DNA from: an uncultured Clostridia bacterium
GTDB taxonomy: Bacteria > Bacillota > Clostridia > Lachnospirales > Lachnospiraceae
Direction of reading: 5' to 3'
NCBI GenBank assembly: GCA_947385955.1
Contig: CANDNA010000010.1
Span: forward strand, 1-64,000
Length of the DNA stretch: 64,000 bases
Position numbers and translations under genes: made by a program. The stretch's first letter is position 1; the number at the start of each line of letters is the position of its first letter. Positions 7,175 through 15,078 of the stretch are shown piece after piece. The notes beneath the pieces are model-generated. The model had not been told where the DNA came from, ran no database searches, and saw only the letters and a program-made list of their open reading frames with translations.

Positions 7175-7921
7175 ATGAATGGAATCAATGGGTATCAGGT
7201 GTATCACAATGCTTACAGCCAGGCAGCATCCTATTCCGGCACGGCTGAAAGAGCCGGTGCAAGAACTGCCGGTGGAGTGACAAAATCCGGAAACATGGAG
7301 GAAACTGCGCCCAAAGCGGCATCGCCGTTGAGTGAAGATGCCAGGGATATGCTGAAACGTCTGAAAAAAAAGTATGGCAATATGGACTTTATTGTTGCCA
7401 ACTATGACAGTGAAGAGGAAGCGCAGCAGTATCTGGCCGGTGGTACAAAAGAGTACAGCGTATTGCTGGAGCCGGAAGTGCTGGAAGAGATGGCAGCCGA
7501 TGAGGATGCAGAAAAGAAATACACAGGCATCATTGATGAGGCAACGGCAAAGCTGTCCGATATGAAAGCGGAGCTGGGTGAAGACGATGCAGTGAAGCGT
7601 ATGGGAGTAACGATCGGAAAAGACGGCAGTACTTCCTATTTTGCAGAACTGGAAAAATCCGGTGAGAAGCAGAAGGAACGGATCGAAAAATCCAGAGCAG
7701 AGAAAAAGGAAAAAGCAGTCAAGGACAAAAAAGCAGCGGAAAAGAAGGCAGAAGAAGAGAGACTGCAGGGATTGGGCGAGCGTCCGGATAAGGTAAAGAG
7801 GACGATGGTAACTGCGGATACTGCAGAAGGGCTGTTGGAGAAAATCCGGAATGTGGACTGGGATACCATCCAGGCACAACAGAGAGAGGCAGTGGGCGGT
7901 ATTATCAATTACGGCGCATAG
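7175..7921 (+). CDS. DUF6033-type protein (second paralogue)
   Basis: 248 residues, ATG 7175 after AAGGAGGA. It is a clearer DUF6033 member than the gene at 5771: LSEDARDMLKRLKKKYGNMD at about 50-69, then YSVLLEPEVLEEMAADEDAEKKY, a GVTIGKDGSTSYFAELEKS stretch, a charged helix of repeated K/E/A at about 165-200, and a C-terminal ADTAEGLLEKIRNVDWDTI. The N-terminus (MNGINGYQVYHNAYSQAASY) is unstructured and lacks a Sec signal, which would suit a flagellar-type export substrate, but that is speculation. It is the third gene of the cassette and ends before a strong terminator. Confidence 0.8.
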   Translation: MNGINGYQVYHNAYSQAASYSGTAERAGARTAGGVTKSGNMEETAPKAASPLSEDARDMLKRLKKKYGNMDFIVANYDSEEEAQQYLAGGTKEYSVLLEPEVLEEMAADEDAEKKYTGIIDEATAKLSDMKAELGEDDAVKRMGVTIGKDGSTSYFAELEKSGEKQKERIEKSRAEKKEKAVKDKKAAEKKAEEERLQGLGERPDKVKRTMVTADTAEGLLEKIRNVDWDTIQAQQREAVGGIINYGA

Positions 7922-8038
7922 AGGTATCACTATGGCATGGCAGATAACAGTGATAGTGATAGTTGATGTTAATGTGTGAAGTTTTTCAATTTCCGTTTGC
8001 AGAACCGTCAGGTCAATCGTAAAAAGATGGGAAAGTGA

Positions 8039-8072
8039 TACGCCGCAGGAGGGAAGCCTGCGGCGTATTTTT
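8039..8072. terminator. Terminator between the DUF6033 cassette and sod
   Basis: Perfect 11-bp stem TACGCCGCAGG / CCTGCGGCGTA with a 7-base loop, then five T on the + strand. It separates convergent genes and may also slow transcription from the minus strand, where the U-tract is poor. Confidence 0.85.
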
Positions 8073-8706
8073 ATGCATCGTTATTTCCGGCATCAGAGAA
8101 ATTACGTTCTGCCTGTTCCCAGTTGATGACAGAAAACCAGTCATGGATATAATTGCTTCTCATATTATAGTATTGAAGATAATAGGCATGTTCCCATACA
8201 TCAATGCTGAAAATGGGCCGGTCGCCGGAAGTAAGGAGAGTGCCCTGATTGTCAGTGGTGCGGAAGGCCAGCTTATTATCCTTATCCAGTACCAGCCAGG
8301 CATATCCGGAGCCGAATACAGAGAGGGCAGCAGCAGTAAACAGGTCCTGAAAATTTTCAAAACAGCCGAACTGCCAGGTAATGAGATCTGCCAGTTTTCC
8401 GGAAGGAGGAGAAGGATCACATTTTTTTAGCATGGAAAAATAAAAGATATGGTTGTACGCACCTCCTGCATTGTGCAGGACGGAACTGCGTATCTGAGCA
8501 GGCATGTTGTCTGCATAGCAAATCAACTCATCCAGAGAAAATGTCTGGTATTCAGGGTAATCTTTCAGAGCCTGATTCAGATCGTTGATATAGGTCTGCA
8601 AATAGCCGTTATGATGCAGCTCCATCGTCTGCCTGCTGATGTAAGGTTCCATAGAGTCATAGGAATAGGGAAGCGGCGGGTTGACAAAAGGATAGTGTTC
8701 GTTCAA
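8071..8706 (-). CDS. sodA: Superoxide dismutase, Fe/Mn type
   Basis: 211 residues from a TTG start (8706) that follows CAGGAG by eight bases; no ATG lies in a better place. It follows the iron/manganese SOD layout: helical N-terminal part with PYISRQTMELHHNGY (metal ligand H31, gateway H32/Y35 region), NHIFYFSML with the second His, FGSGYAWLVLD, and the C-terminal DVWEHAYYLQY with ligand Asp and His. It converts superoxide to peroxide and oxygen in the cytoplasm. It lies 58 bases after the DtxR-type gene on the same strand, so both are probably one transcript, tying oxidative defence to metal sensing. Metal choice (Fe or Mn) cannot be settled by eye. Confidence 0.9.
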   Translation of the reverse strand: MNEHYPFVNPPLPYSYDSMEPYISRQTMELHHNGYLQTYINDLNQALKDYPEYQTFSLDELICYADNMPAQIRSSVLHNAGGAYNHIFYFSMLKKCDPSPPSGKLADLITWQFGCFENFQDLFTAAALSVFGSGYAWLVLDKDNKLAFRTTDNQGTLLTSGDRPIFSIDVWEHAYYLQYYNMRSNYIHDWFSVINWEQAERNFSDAGNNDA

Positions 8707-8764
8707 GAAAAGCGCTCCTGAGACTGTTTACTGTTTATTATATGTGAAAACAGAATCATTGCCA

Positions 8765-9139
8765 CTATTGCTGTTGTCTGTCGTGGACATATCGTTTAAT
8801 GGCGTCAAAACTTTCTTTGCTGATAATATGCTCCATTTTACAGGCATCTTCTCCGGCAATTTCCGAAGGCACACCGAGAGAAGTAAGCCAGGAGGTGAGA
8901 AACTGGTGCCTTTCATAGATCATTTCCGCAATTTCCCTGCCGGAATCGGTCAGGTAGATAAAGCCTGCATCGGTTACGGTAATCTGATTTTTCTCCCGCA
9001 GATGCTTCATAGCCACACTGACGCTGGACTTTTTAAAATCCAGTTCCACAGCGATATCCACTGAGCGGACAACAGGCAGTCTTTTGCTGAGGACAAGGAT
9101 GGTTTCCAGATAATTTTCCGCAGATTCATTGTAATTCAT
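8765..9139 (-). CDS. DtxR/MntR-family metal-dependent transcriptional repressor
   Basis: 124 residues from ATG 9139, preceded by AGGGAG; a frame extending upstream to 9256 has no ribosome site. The N-terminal winged helix is typical (ESAENYLETILVLSKRLPVVRSVDIAVELDFKKSSVSVAMKHL), followed by the dimer and metal-binding helices (EMIYERHQFLTSWLTSLGVPSEIAGEDACKMEHIIS) with the usual E-R-H, E-D-A-C-K-M-E-H ligands. There is no SH3-like third domain, so it is the short MntR/IdeR-like form. It is divergent from feoAAB, and the palindromes at 9266 and 9786 are likely targets. Probable role: Fe2+- or Mn2+-loaded repression of ferrous iron uptake. Confidence 0.88.
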   Translation of the reverse strand: MNYNESAENYLETILVLSKRLPVVRSVDIAVELDFKKSSVSVAMKHLREKNQITVTDAGFIYLTDSGREIAEMIYERHQFLTSWLTSLGVPSEIAGEDACKMEHIISKESFDAIKRYVHDRQQQ

Positions 9140-9184
9140 TGATTTACTCCCTGGTATTTTTATCACACTTTTTGACGGCAGCTT

Positions 9185-9190
9185 ATTATA
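9185..9190 (-). promoter_or_regulatory. Probable -10 element of the dtxR-sod transcript
   Basis: On the minus strand this reads TGT-TATAAT, an extended -10 box, 45 bases before the dtxR start. No clear -35 hexamer is visible at the right distance. Confidence 0.4.
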
Positions 9191-9249
9191 ACATATTCCT
9201 GCATGGGTTTCCAGAAGTATGTGGCCGGGAAATTTTATTGCAAAAGTTA

Positions 9250-9283
9250 TTGACAACTAATATAAGTTAGCATATACTAACTA
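9250..9283 (+). promoter_or_regulatory. feo operon promoter with overlapping DtxR-type operator
   Basis: TTGACA at 9250-9255, 17-base spacer, TATACT at 9273-9278. The palindrome GTTAG-N6-CTAAC (9266-9281) covers the -10 box, and another facing CTAA...TTAG pair (9257-9270) fills the spacer, so a bound repressor would block polymerase. Confidence 0.75.
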
Positions 9284-9325
9284 TGGATGAAAACAAAATG
9301 AAGGTATAAAAAAGGGGGATTGGAT

Positions 9326-9535
9326 ATGCCATTGTCAATGATGAAGGCCGGTGAACCGGGAACGATTAAAAAAGTCGGCGGCAGGGAAGAAACCAGAAGA
9401 TTTCTTGAAAATCTCGGATTCGTGACAGGAAGTGCAGTGACTGTAGTATCGGATATCGGAGGAAATATCATTGTTCATATAAAAGATGCCAGAGTTGCCA
9501 TCGGCAGGGATATGGCAAATAAGATTTTTGTCTGA
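9326..9535 (+). CDS. feoA: FeoA-like protein (first copy)
   Basis: 69 residues from ATG 9326, seven bases after AAGGGGG; the in-frame TTG at 9320 is too close to that site. It is an SH3-like FeoA domain over its whole length: MMKAGEPGTIKKVGG, then RRFLENLGFVTGSAVTVVS, then IIVHIKDARVAIGRDMANKIFV. FeoA is a small cytosolic partner of the FeoB iron transporter. This copy is the first gene of the iron operon, behind the repressible promoter, with the second feoA starting 12 bases on. Confidence 0.88.
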   Translation: MPLSMMKAGEPGTIKKVGGREETRRFLENLGFVTGSAVTVVSDIGGNIIVHIKDARVAIGRDMANKIFV

Positions 9536-9547
9536 TCAGGAGGGAGT

Positions 9548-9769
9548 ATGAAAACATTGAAAGAAGTGGGCTGTGGCCAGACGGTGACGGTAAGACGGCT
9601 GACCGGAGAAGGTGCGGTGAAAAGACGGATTATGGATATGGGGATTACAAAAGGGACCAGGGTTTTTGTACGAAAAGTGGCGCCTTTTGGAGATCCGGTG
9701 GAAATTACAGTGAGAGGATATGAGTTGTCGCTTCGGAAAGCGGACGCGGAAATGATAGAGGTGGAATGA
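9548..9769 (+). CDS. feoA: FeoA-like protein (second copy)
   Basis: 73 residues, ATG 9548 after CAGGAGGGAGT. The fold-defining pattern is clear: CGQTVTVRRLTGEGAVKRRIMDMGITKGTRV, then VAPFGDPVEITVRGYELSLRKADAEMI, closer to standard FeoA than the first copy. Tandem feoA genes before feoB are common in Clostridia. Between this gene and feoB (9770-9856) lies a second GTTAG-N6-CTAA palindrome, so feoB may also be controlled on its own. Confidence 0.9.
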   Translation: MKTLKEVGCGQTVTVRRLTGEGAVKRRIMDMGITKGTRVFVRKVAPFGDPVEITVRGYELSLRKADAEMIEVE

Positions 9770-9785
9770 TTTTTATTACACATGA

Positions 9786-9800
9786 GTTAGCTGCAACTAA
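9786..9800. promoter_or_regulatory. Second DtxR-type operator candidate, before feoB
   Basis: GTTAG at 9786-9790, six bases, CTAA at 9797-9800: the same arms and spacing as the site over the feo promoter. A degenerate copy of the surrounding sequence (GATGAGTTGCAGCAAATA) follows at about 9824. No convincing promoter was seen here. Confidence 0.5.
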
Positions 9801-9856
9801 TAAAAGAGAGCCATAACGAACAAAGATGAGTTGCAGCAAATAGAAAGGAGACAAAG

Positions 9857-12052
9857 ATGGCGATTACAATAGCGCTGGCGGGAAATCCCAACTGTGGGAA
9901 AACCACATTGTTCAATGCCCTGACCGGTTCCAATCAGTTTGTGGGAAACTGGCCGGGCGTAACCGTGGAAAAAAAAGAAGGGAAACTGAAAGGATATCAG
10001 GAGGTGGTGCTGACAGATCTTCCGGGCATTTATTCCCTGTCACCCTATACACTGGAAGAAGTGGTTGCCAGAAATTATCTGCTGCAGGAGAGACCGGATG
10101 CGATACTGAATCTGGTGGATGGCATGAATATTGAGAGGAATCTGTACCTTTCCACACAGCTTATGGAATTGGGGATTCCGGTTATTATGGCAGTGAATAT
10201 GATGGATATTGTGGAGAAAAGCGGAAATCAGATTCATACGGATGTACTGAGCCGGAAGCTGGGCTGTGAGGTATTGGAAATTTCCGCGCTGAAAGGGACC
10301 GGGATCCGGGAAGCGGCAAAACGGGCAGTGGAACTGGCACAGGAAAAGCCTGCCGTTTCTGTGATGCATACATTTGCAGAGCCTGTGGAAGCGTGCATAC
10401 GCAGAGTGGAGCAAAAGCTGGAAGGCAGTGTTTTACAGGAACAGAAGCGTTTTTTTGCCATAAAGCTGCTGGAAAAGGATGAAAAAATCAGGGTTCAGAC
10501 AGGGCAGAGTGTGGATGTATCGGAAGAGATCAGAGCACTGGAAGAAGCCTTTGATGATGATACGGAAAGCATTATTACCAATGAGCGGTATGTCTATATT
10601 TCTTCGGTCATTGATGCATGTTATACGAAAAATGACAGGGAGACATTAACCGTTTCAGACCGGATTGACCGGATCGTAACCAATCGTTTTCTGGCATTGC
10701 CTGTTTTTGCGGCAGTGATGTTTGTGGTATACTATATTTCAGTGACCACTGTGGGTACCTGGGCCACTGACTGGGCCAATGACGGAGTGTTTGGCGAGGG
10801 CTTTGGCTTCTTCGGGCTGGTGGAGGCGCCGGGCATTCCCATTGTGATCGGAAATGTGCTTTCGGCAATCGGATGTGCCGGCTGGCTGCAGGGGCTGATC
10901 CTGGATGGTATTGTGGCAGGCGTGGGGGCTGTACTTGGGTTTGTGCCACAGATGCTGGTGCTGTTTCTTTTTCTTGCCTTTCTGGAATCCTGCGGCTATA
11001 TGGCCAGAGTGGCATTTATTATGGACCGGATTTTCCGCAGGTTCGGACTTTCGGGAAAATCTTTCATTCCCATGCTGATCGGTACGGGCTGCGGCGTGCC
11101 GGGGGTGATGGCTTCCAGGACCATCGAAAGTGAAAGGGACCGGAAAATGACCATTGTGACCACCACGTTTATTCCCTGTGGTGCAAAGCTGCCGATTATT
11201 GCCCTGATCGCGGGCGCTTTGTTTAACGGTGCATGGTGGGTAAGCCCCAGCGCTTATTTTGTGGGCATTGCCGCTGTTATCTGTTCTGGCATTCTGTTAA
11301 AGAAAACGAGAATGTTTGCAGGGGATCCGGCGCCCTTTGTGATGGAACTGCCGGCTTATCATATGCCTACGGCAGGAAATGTCCTGCGCAGTATGTGGGA
11401 GCGGGGCTGGTCCTTTATCAAAAAAGCAGGAACGATGATTCTGCTTTCCACTATCCTGATCTGGTTTACCACTTATTTCGGATGGGTGGACGGACAGTTC
11501 CGGATGCTGGAGGATATGGAAATGGAATACAGCATTCTGGCCGGTGTCGGCAATGTATTTGCCTGGATTTTTATTCCGCTGGGTTTTGGGGACTGGAAAT
11601 CTACGGTGGCAGCACTGACCGGGCTGGTGGCCAAGGAAAATATAGTGGGTACTTTTGGCATTCTGTTCGGCTTTGCCGAAGTGGCAGAGGACGGGGCAGA
11701 GTACTGGGGCACACTGGCAGGCAGCATGTCTCAGGCGGCGGCCTATTCTTTCCTGGTATTCAATCTGCTGTGCGCCCCCTGCTTTGCGGCAATGGGCGCC
11801 ATCAAGCGGGAAATGAACAATATAAAATGGTTCTGGTTTGCCATTGGCTATCAATGCCTTCTGGCTTATGTGGCATCGCTTTGTATCTATCAGATCAGTA
11901 TGCTGGTGACCACAGGGGTTTTCGGTATGGGAACAGCAGCCGCTTTTCTGCTGATTGCCGGATTCCTTTACCTGCTGCTGCGCCCCGGTTATGAAAACCG
12001 CGGCGTTCACAGATCGCTGAGACTGGGTGGGAAGGCACTGGCAAAGCAGTAA
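9857..12052 (+). CDS. feoB: Ferrous iron transporter FeoB
   Basis: 731 residues, ATG 9857 after AAAGGAGACAAAG. The N-terminal G domain has G1 GNPNCGKTT (9-17), G2 GVTVEKKEG, G3 DLPGIYSL and G4 NMMD, followed by the helical regulatory region to about 270. The membrane part starts near 277 and holds the two Gate motifs, with the conserved Cys of GCGVPGVMASRTIESERDRKM (415-435) and of FIPCGAKLPI (443-452). It imports Fe2+ across the cytoplasmic membrane in a nucleotide-dependent way. The length is usual for Firmicutes FeoB. It is the main gene of an operon with two feoA genes and a Cys-rich partner. Confidence 0.97.
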   Translation: MAITIALAGNPNCGKTTLFNALTGSNQFVGNWPGVTVEKKEGKLKGYQEVVLTDLPGIYSLSPYTLEEVVARNYLLQERPDAILNLVDGMNIERNLYLSTQLMELGIPVIMAVNMMDIVEKSGNQIHTDVLSRKLGCEVLEISALKGTGIREAAKRAVELAQEKPAVSVMHTFAEPVEACIRRVEQKLEGSVLQEQKRFFAIKLLEKDEKIRVQTGQSVDVSEEIRALEEAFDDDTESIITNERYVYISSVIDACYTKNDRETLTVSDRIDRIVTNRFLALPVFAAVMFVVYYISVTTVGTWATDWANDGVFGEGFGFFGLVEAPGIPIVIGNVLSAIGCAGWLQGLILDGIVAGVGAVLGFVPQMLVLFLFLAFLESCGYMARVAFIMDRIFRRFGLSGKSFIPMLIGTGCGVPGVMASRTIESERDRKMTIVTTTFIPCGAKLPIIALIAGALFNGAWWVSPSAYFVGIAAVICSGILLKKTRMFAGDPAPFVMELPAYHMPTAGNVLRSMWERGWSFIKKAGTMILLSTILIWFTTYFGWVDGQFRMLEDMEMEYSILAGVGNVFAWIFIPLGFGDWKSTVAALTGLVAKENIVGTFGILFGFAEVAEDGAEYWGTLAGSMSQAAAYSFLVFNLLCAPCFAAMGAIKREMNNIKWFWFAIGYQCLLAYVASLCIYQISMLVTTGVFGMGTAAAFLLIAGFLYLLLRPGYENRGVHRSLRLGGKALAKQ

Positions 12053-12113
12053 AAGTAAAAAGCGGTAACAGCTGCAGAACTGTATAGTAGAATAAAATAC
12101 AGGAGGAAACGAA

Positions 12114-12257
12114 ATGGGTACGGTGATAACAGCTTTGATTCTGGCCGGTATCGTGGCGTGGATTGTCAGGGGCATGATACGGGACAGGAAAAACGGAAAA
12201 TCCATCCGGTGTGGATGTAACTGTAAAGACTGCGGCGGCCATTGCGGGATGCAGTAA
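12114..12257 (+). CDS. FeoB-associated Cys-rich membrane protein
   Basis: 47 residues, ATG 12114 after AGGAGGAAACGAA; easily missed because it is short. Residues 3-20 form one membrane helix (VITALILAGIVAWIV), followed by a basic stretch and a Cys-rich tail IRCGCNCKDCGGHCGMQ with five Cys. This is the small protein often coded just after feoB in Clostridia; it is thought to assist iron transport or metal delivery, without direct proof known to me. It ends the operon ahead of a terminator. Confidence 0.88.
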   Translation: MGTVITALILAGIVAWIVRGMIRDRKNGKSIRCGCNCKDCGGHCGMQ

Positions 12258-12300
12258 GAGAAAGTAGATTCTGTAAAGGAACCTGCTGCAGGGAACAGGG

Positions 12301-12364
12301 AAAGGCTTTGTCTCAGACAGGACTGTATGGAAAGAAATACAGGGTCGGGACAAAGCCTTTCTTT
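12301..12364 (+). terminator. Terminator of the feo operon
   Basis: A 12-bp stem AAAGGCTTTGTC (12301-12312) / GACAAAGCCTTT (12349-12360) with an inner hairpin CTGTAT / ATACAG, followed by CTTTCT. Confidence 0.75.
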
Positions 12365-12424
12365 CTATTGTTTCCCAATAAATCTTAAGGCTTTGTTAAA
12401 TAAGTATAAAACCGGAAAAAGGAA

Positions 12425-12467
12425 TTGACATAGGGAAAAAAGAAGTTTAAAATACATAGCGTGCTAT
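12425..12467 (+). promoter_or_regulatory. Promoter and likely self-repression operator of the marR-RND operon
   Basis: TTGACA at 12425-12430, 17 bases, TAAAAT at 12448-12453. The palindrome ATAGC-GT-GCTAT at 12456-12467 covers the expected start of transcription, the usual place for a MarR dimer. Confidence 0.75.
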
Positions 12468-12501
12468 ATATTTGGGAGAGGGAGGATGGGGAGGAAGAAA
12501 A

Positions 12502-13065
12502 ATGCTGGAATTACATGATGAAGTGTTGGAACTGCATGATATGGACATCGGCAACATAGAATGCATGGATTTGAAAGATGGGGGATCCATCAGCAAAAAT
12601 CTGGATGCGGTTGACGATATCAGGGTGCGGATTGCAGTGACGATGGGGTTTATAGAAAAGGTGATGAAAAACCGGTTCGAACGGGAACTGGATCGGATCG
12701 GCCTGACAACAGCCCAGGTACAGGTGTTGATTTACATATTGCGGGAGCAGCATAAACAGGACCGGGAGATCACTGCCAGAGAGCTGGAGCAGCGGTTTCG
12801 GGTCAGCAATCCTACCATGTCAGGCATTCTGAGAAGGCTGGAGAAAAAAGGGGTCATTGAGAGGAAGCCTGGCAGTTCGGATAAGCGGAACAAGCAGATC
12901 CGCATTCAGGCGGATGTGGAGCAGTTATATATGCAGGTGGAACAGCGGGTAGATCAGGAAAAAGGACGCCTGTTTAAAGGTTTTACGGAGGAAGAGCTGG
13001 AAGGCTTGTCAAAATCTCTGACAAAGATTTTACATAATTTAGATCAGATAGGAAAAGAGGAGTAG
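12502..13065 (+). CDS. MarR-family transcriptional regulator
   Basis: 187 residues from ATG 12502, six to eight bases after GGGGAGGAAG; an in-frame TTG at 12472 would place the start before the ribosome site. Residues about 45-185 form the MarR winged helix: FEKVMKNRFE-like N-terminal helix (FIEKVMKNRFERELDRIGL), LTTAQVQVLIYILRE, recognition helix VSNPTMSGILRRLEKKGVIER, and wing KPGSSDKRNKQIRI. The first 40 residues (LHDEVLELHDMDIGN) are an acidic extension not usual in the family. It starts the operon with an RND exporter four bases later, so it probably represses that exporter and releases it on ligand binding. Confidence 0.9.
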   Translation: MLELHDEVLELHDMDIGNIECMDLKDGGSISKNLDAVDDIRVRIAVTMGFIEKVMKNRFERELDRIGLTTAQVQVLIYILREQHKQDREITARELEQRFRVSNPTMSGILRRLEKKGVIERKPGSSDKRNKQIRIQADVEQLYMQVEQRVDQEKGRLFKGFTEEELEGLSKSLTKILHNLDQIGKEE

Positions 13066-13069
13066 GCAG

Positions 13070-15064
13070 ATGGAAAAAAGAAATGTGATGAAACCCGGAG
13101 AGTACAGAAGCGTTTCCCGCGTCATGGCCTTTGCCAGTGCTGCGGTTCTCTCCTTTGGCCTGGTACTGGGAGGATGCGGCGGACCAGACGGAGCAGGAGC
13201 TTCGGACAAAGCATCCGAAGAAGGGACTGAAAAGGATATTTCGATTCTGGTGGAAACGGCGTCTCCCGTAACAGAGAGCATCGAACTGGACGGGGATTTT
13301 ATCGGCAGTGTGGAATCAGAGGATGAGATTACGGTCATGGTCAAGGTGGGCGGAGATGTGACGGCAGCCTATTTTGAAGAGGGCGAACGGGTCAATGCAG
13401 GAGATCTGCTGTTTACGATAGACGATACCAGCGCCCGGATCAGTATGGCCCAGGCCCAGGCGGGGCTGGAAAGCGCCAATGCGTCGGTGGCCAGTGCAGG
13501 CGCATCAGTGGCCAGCGCCAGTGCGTCGGTGGCTACAGCCAATGCCAACGTGTCCCTGAATCAACTGAATCTGCTCTATACGCAGGAACAGATCAGGCAG
13601 TCACTGGGACAGGTGGAAACCAATGAGATGCAGCTTGAAAATGCAGTGGCGTCTGCCAAGTATGCGTTGAAAGCGGCAGAGGAAAATCAGGCATTGGCGG
13701 CTGAGCAGTTCGGGCTGGCGAGGGATGCCTATGAGGATCTGGAGGACAGTCTGGATGATCTGAAAGACGATGCCGACAATATGAAAAAATATGTGGAGCA
13801 GCTTCAGCAGGTGAAAAAACGCTATGATAACATCAAAGAGATGAGCGATACCGATGCCATTGCAGCGGTGGGGAATATGGGGATCAATACGGACGGCGCC
13901 TCCAGTGCAGAGGATGCGGCCGAACTTTACATAGAAAAAATGGTGGGGGCGCAGACTTCCTATGATCTGGGGGTAATGATCAATGCAGCGGAATCCCAGG
14001 TGAGTACACTCCGTTCTACCAGAAGCAGTCTGGATGACAACAAGGACAATGTAAGGCTGGCTCAGTTCCAGGCGGCAATCGGCAAAGAAACAGCGAAAAA
14101 CAATGTATATTCCGCAGAGGATGCTCTGAGGCTGGCAGAGAAAATGCTGGAAGATTATGAACTGTATACCAAGGCAGTTGTGATTGCAGGAGCCAATTAC
14201 CAGCTGGCCGGTTCGAATGTGGGGCTGATACAGGCCGAAGCAGGCGTAACACAGGCCGAGGCAGGCGTGCAGCAGGCCCAGGCAGGCGTAAAACAGGCCC
14301 AGGCAGGTGTAAAGCAGGCCCAGGCGGGTGTGGATGCGGCTCAGCTTCAGCTTGATTATACAAAGGTGGAGGCTCCGGTTTCCGGAGTGGTAACGAAAAA
14401 GAATATTACGGTCAACAATATGGCAGCCCAGGGAGCACCGGCCTATGTGATCACACCGGACGATGCGGTGGGCATTACCTTTTATGTGGCGGAATCGGTT
14501 ATGAAAGAGCTGAGCGTCGGTCAGGAGATCCGGGTGGAGAGAAACGGCCAGGAGTATACAGCACATATTTCCGAAAATGCAGGCGTGGCAGATGCGGAGA
14601 GCGGGCTGTTTAAGATCAAGGCCCAGCTTGACAGCGGTTCTGACCAGTTGATTACAGGCACCAGCGTAAAGCTCACACTGGCCACACAGAAGGCGGAAAA
14701 TGTGATGACGATTCCGGTGGACAGTGTCTATTATGAGAGCCAGAAGGCTTATGTATACTGTATGGAGTCAGGCAAAGCGGTTAAGACCATGATCGAAACC
14801 GGGATTGCCAACAGTGAAAGCGTGGAGGTGAAATCCGGCCTGAGCCCGGACAGCAAAGTCATTACTACCTGGGCTTCCCAGCTCAAGGATGGGATGCCTG
14901 TCAAATTAAAAGAGGAGGAATCCGGCAGCGGCAGAGAGGATGGGGAGAGTACGGAAGAAACTGACGAAGCTCTGGAAGCCGCTTCTGCCTCTGAACTGAC
15001 AGATACGCAACGGCTGAACTTTGAGATCGAAGCAAGAATTACACAGCCCGGTGCGGCGCAGTAA
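13070..15064 (+). CDS. RND/HlyD-type efflux adaptor lipoprotein
   Basis: 664 residues, ATG 13070, four bases after marR. A lipoprotein signal is visible (basic start, hydrophobic 20-34, lipobox LGGC near 35-38). The barrel-sandwich half lies at about 75-125 (VKVGGDVTAAYFEEGERVNAGDLLFTID), and its second half at about 435-450 (LDYTKVEAPVSGVVTKKN). Between them is a very long helical hairpin of about 290 residues that carries heptad repeats on both strands (NASVASA type near 140-160; QAQAGVK type near 388-422). A beta-barrel domain follows at 465-545. The adaptor links the permease to the outside; in a Gram-positive it must work without an outer-membrane channel. Confidence 0.88.
   Translation: MEKRNVMKPGEYRSVSRVMAFASAAVLSFGLVLGGCGGPDGAGASDKASEEGTEKDISILVETASPVTESIELDGDFIGSVESEDEITVMVKVGGDVTAAYFEEGERVNAGDLLFTIDDTSARISMAQAQAGLESANASVASAGASVASASASVATANANVSLNQLNLLYTQEQIRQSLGQVETNEMQLENAVASAKYALKAAEENQALAAEQFGLARDAYEDLEDSLDDLKDDADNMKKYVEQLQQVKKRYDNIKEMSDTDAIAAVGNMGINTDGASSAEDAAELYIEKMVGAQTSYDLGVMINAAESQVSTLRSTRSSLDDNKDNVRLAQFQAAIGKETAKNNVYSAEDALRLAEKMLEDYELYTKAVVIAGANYQLAGSNVGLIQAEAGVTQAEAGVQQAQAGVKQAQAGVKQAQAGVDAAQLQLDYTKVEAPVSGVVTKKNITVNNMAAQGAPAYVITPDDAVGITFYVAESVMKELSVGQEIRVERNGQEYTAHISENAGVADAESGLFKIKAQLDSGSDQLITGTSVKLTLATQKAENVMTIPVDSVYYESQKAYVYCMESGKAVKTMIETGIANSESVEVKSGLSPDSKVITTWASQLKDGMPVKLKEEESGSGREDGESTEETDEALEAASASELTDTQRLNFEIEARITQPGAAQ
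14231..14335 (+). repeat. Five in-frame 21-bp tandem repeats inside the adaptor gene
   Basis: Copies start at 14231, 14252, 14273, 14294 and 14315, each reading Q-A-[EQ]-A-G-V-x. They lie in the outgoing arm of the helical hairpin. Copy number could change by slippage without breaking the frame. Confidence 0.85.
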
Positions 15065-15078
15065 AGGAGAGGTGACGG

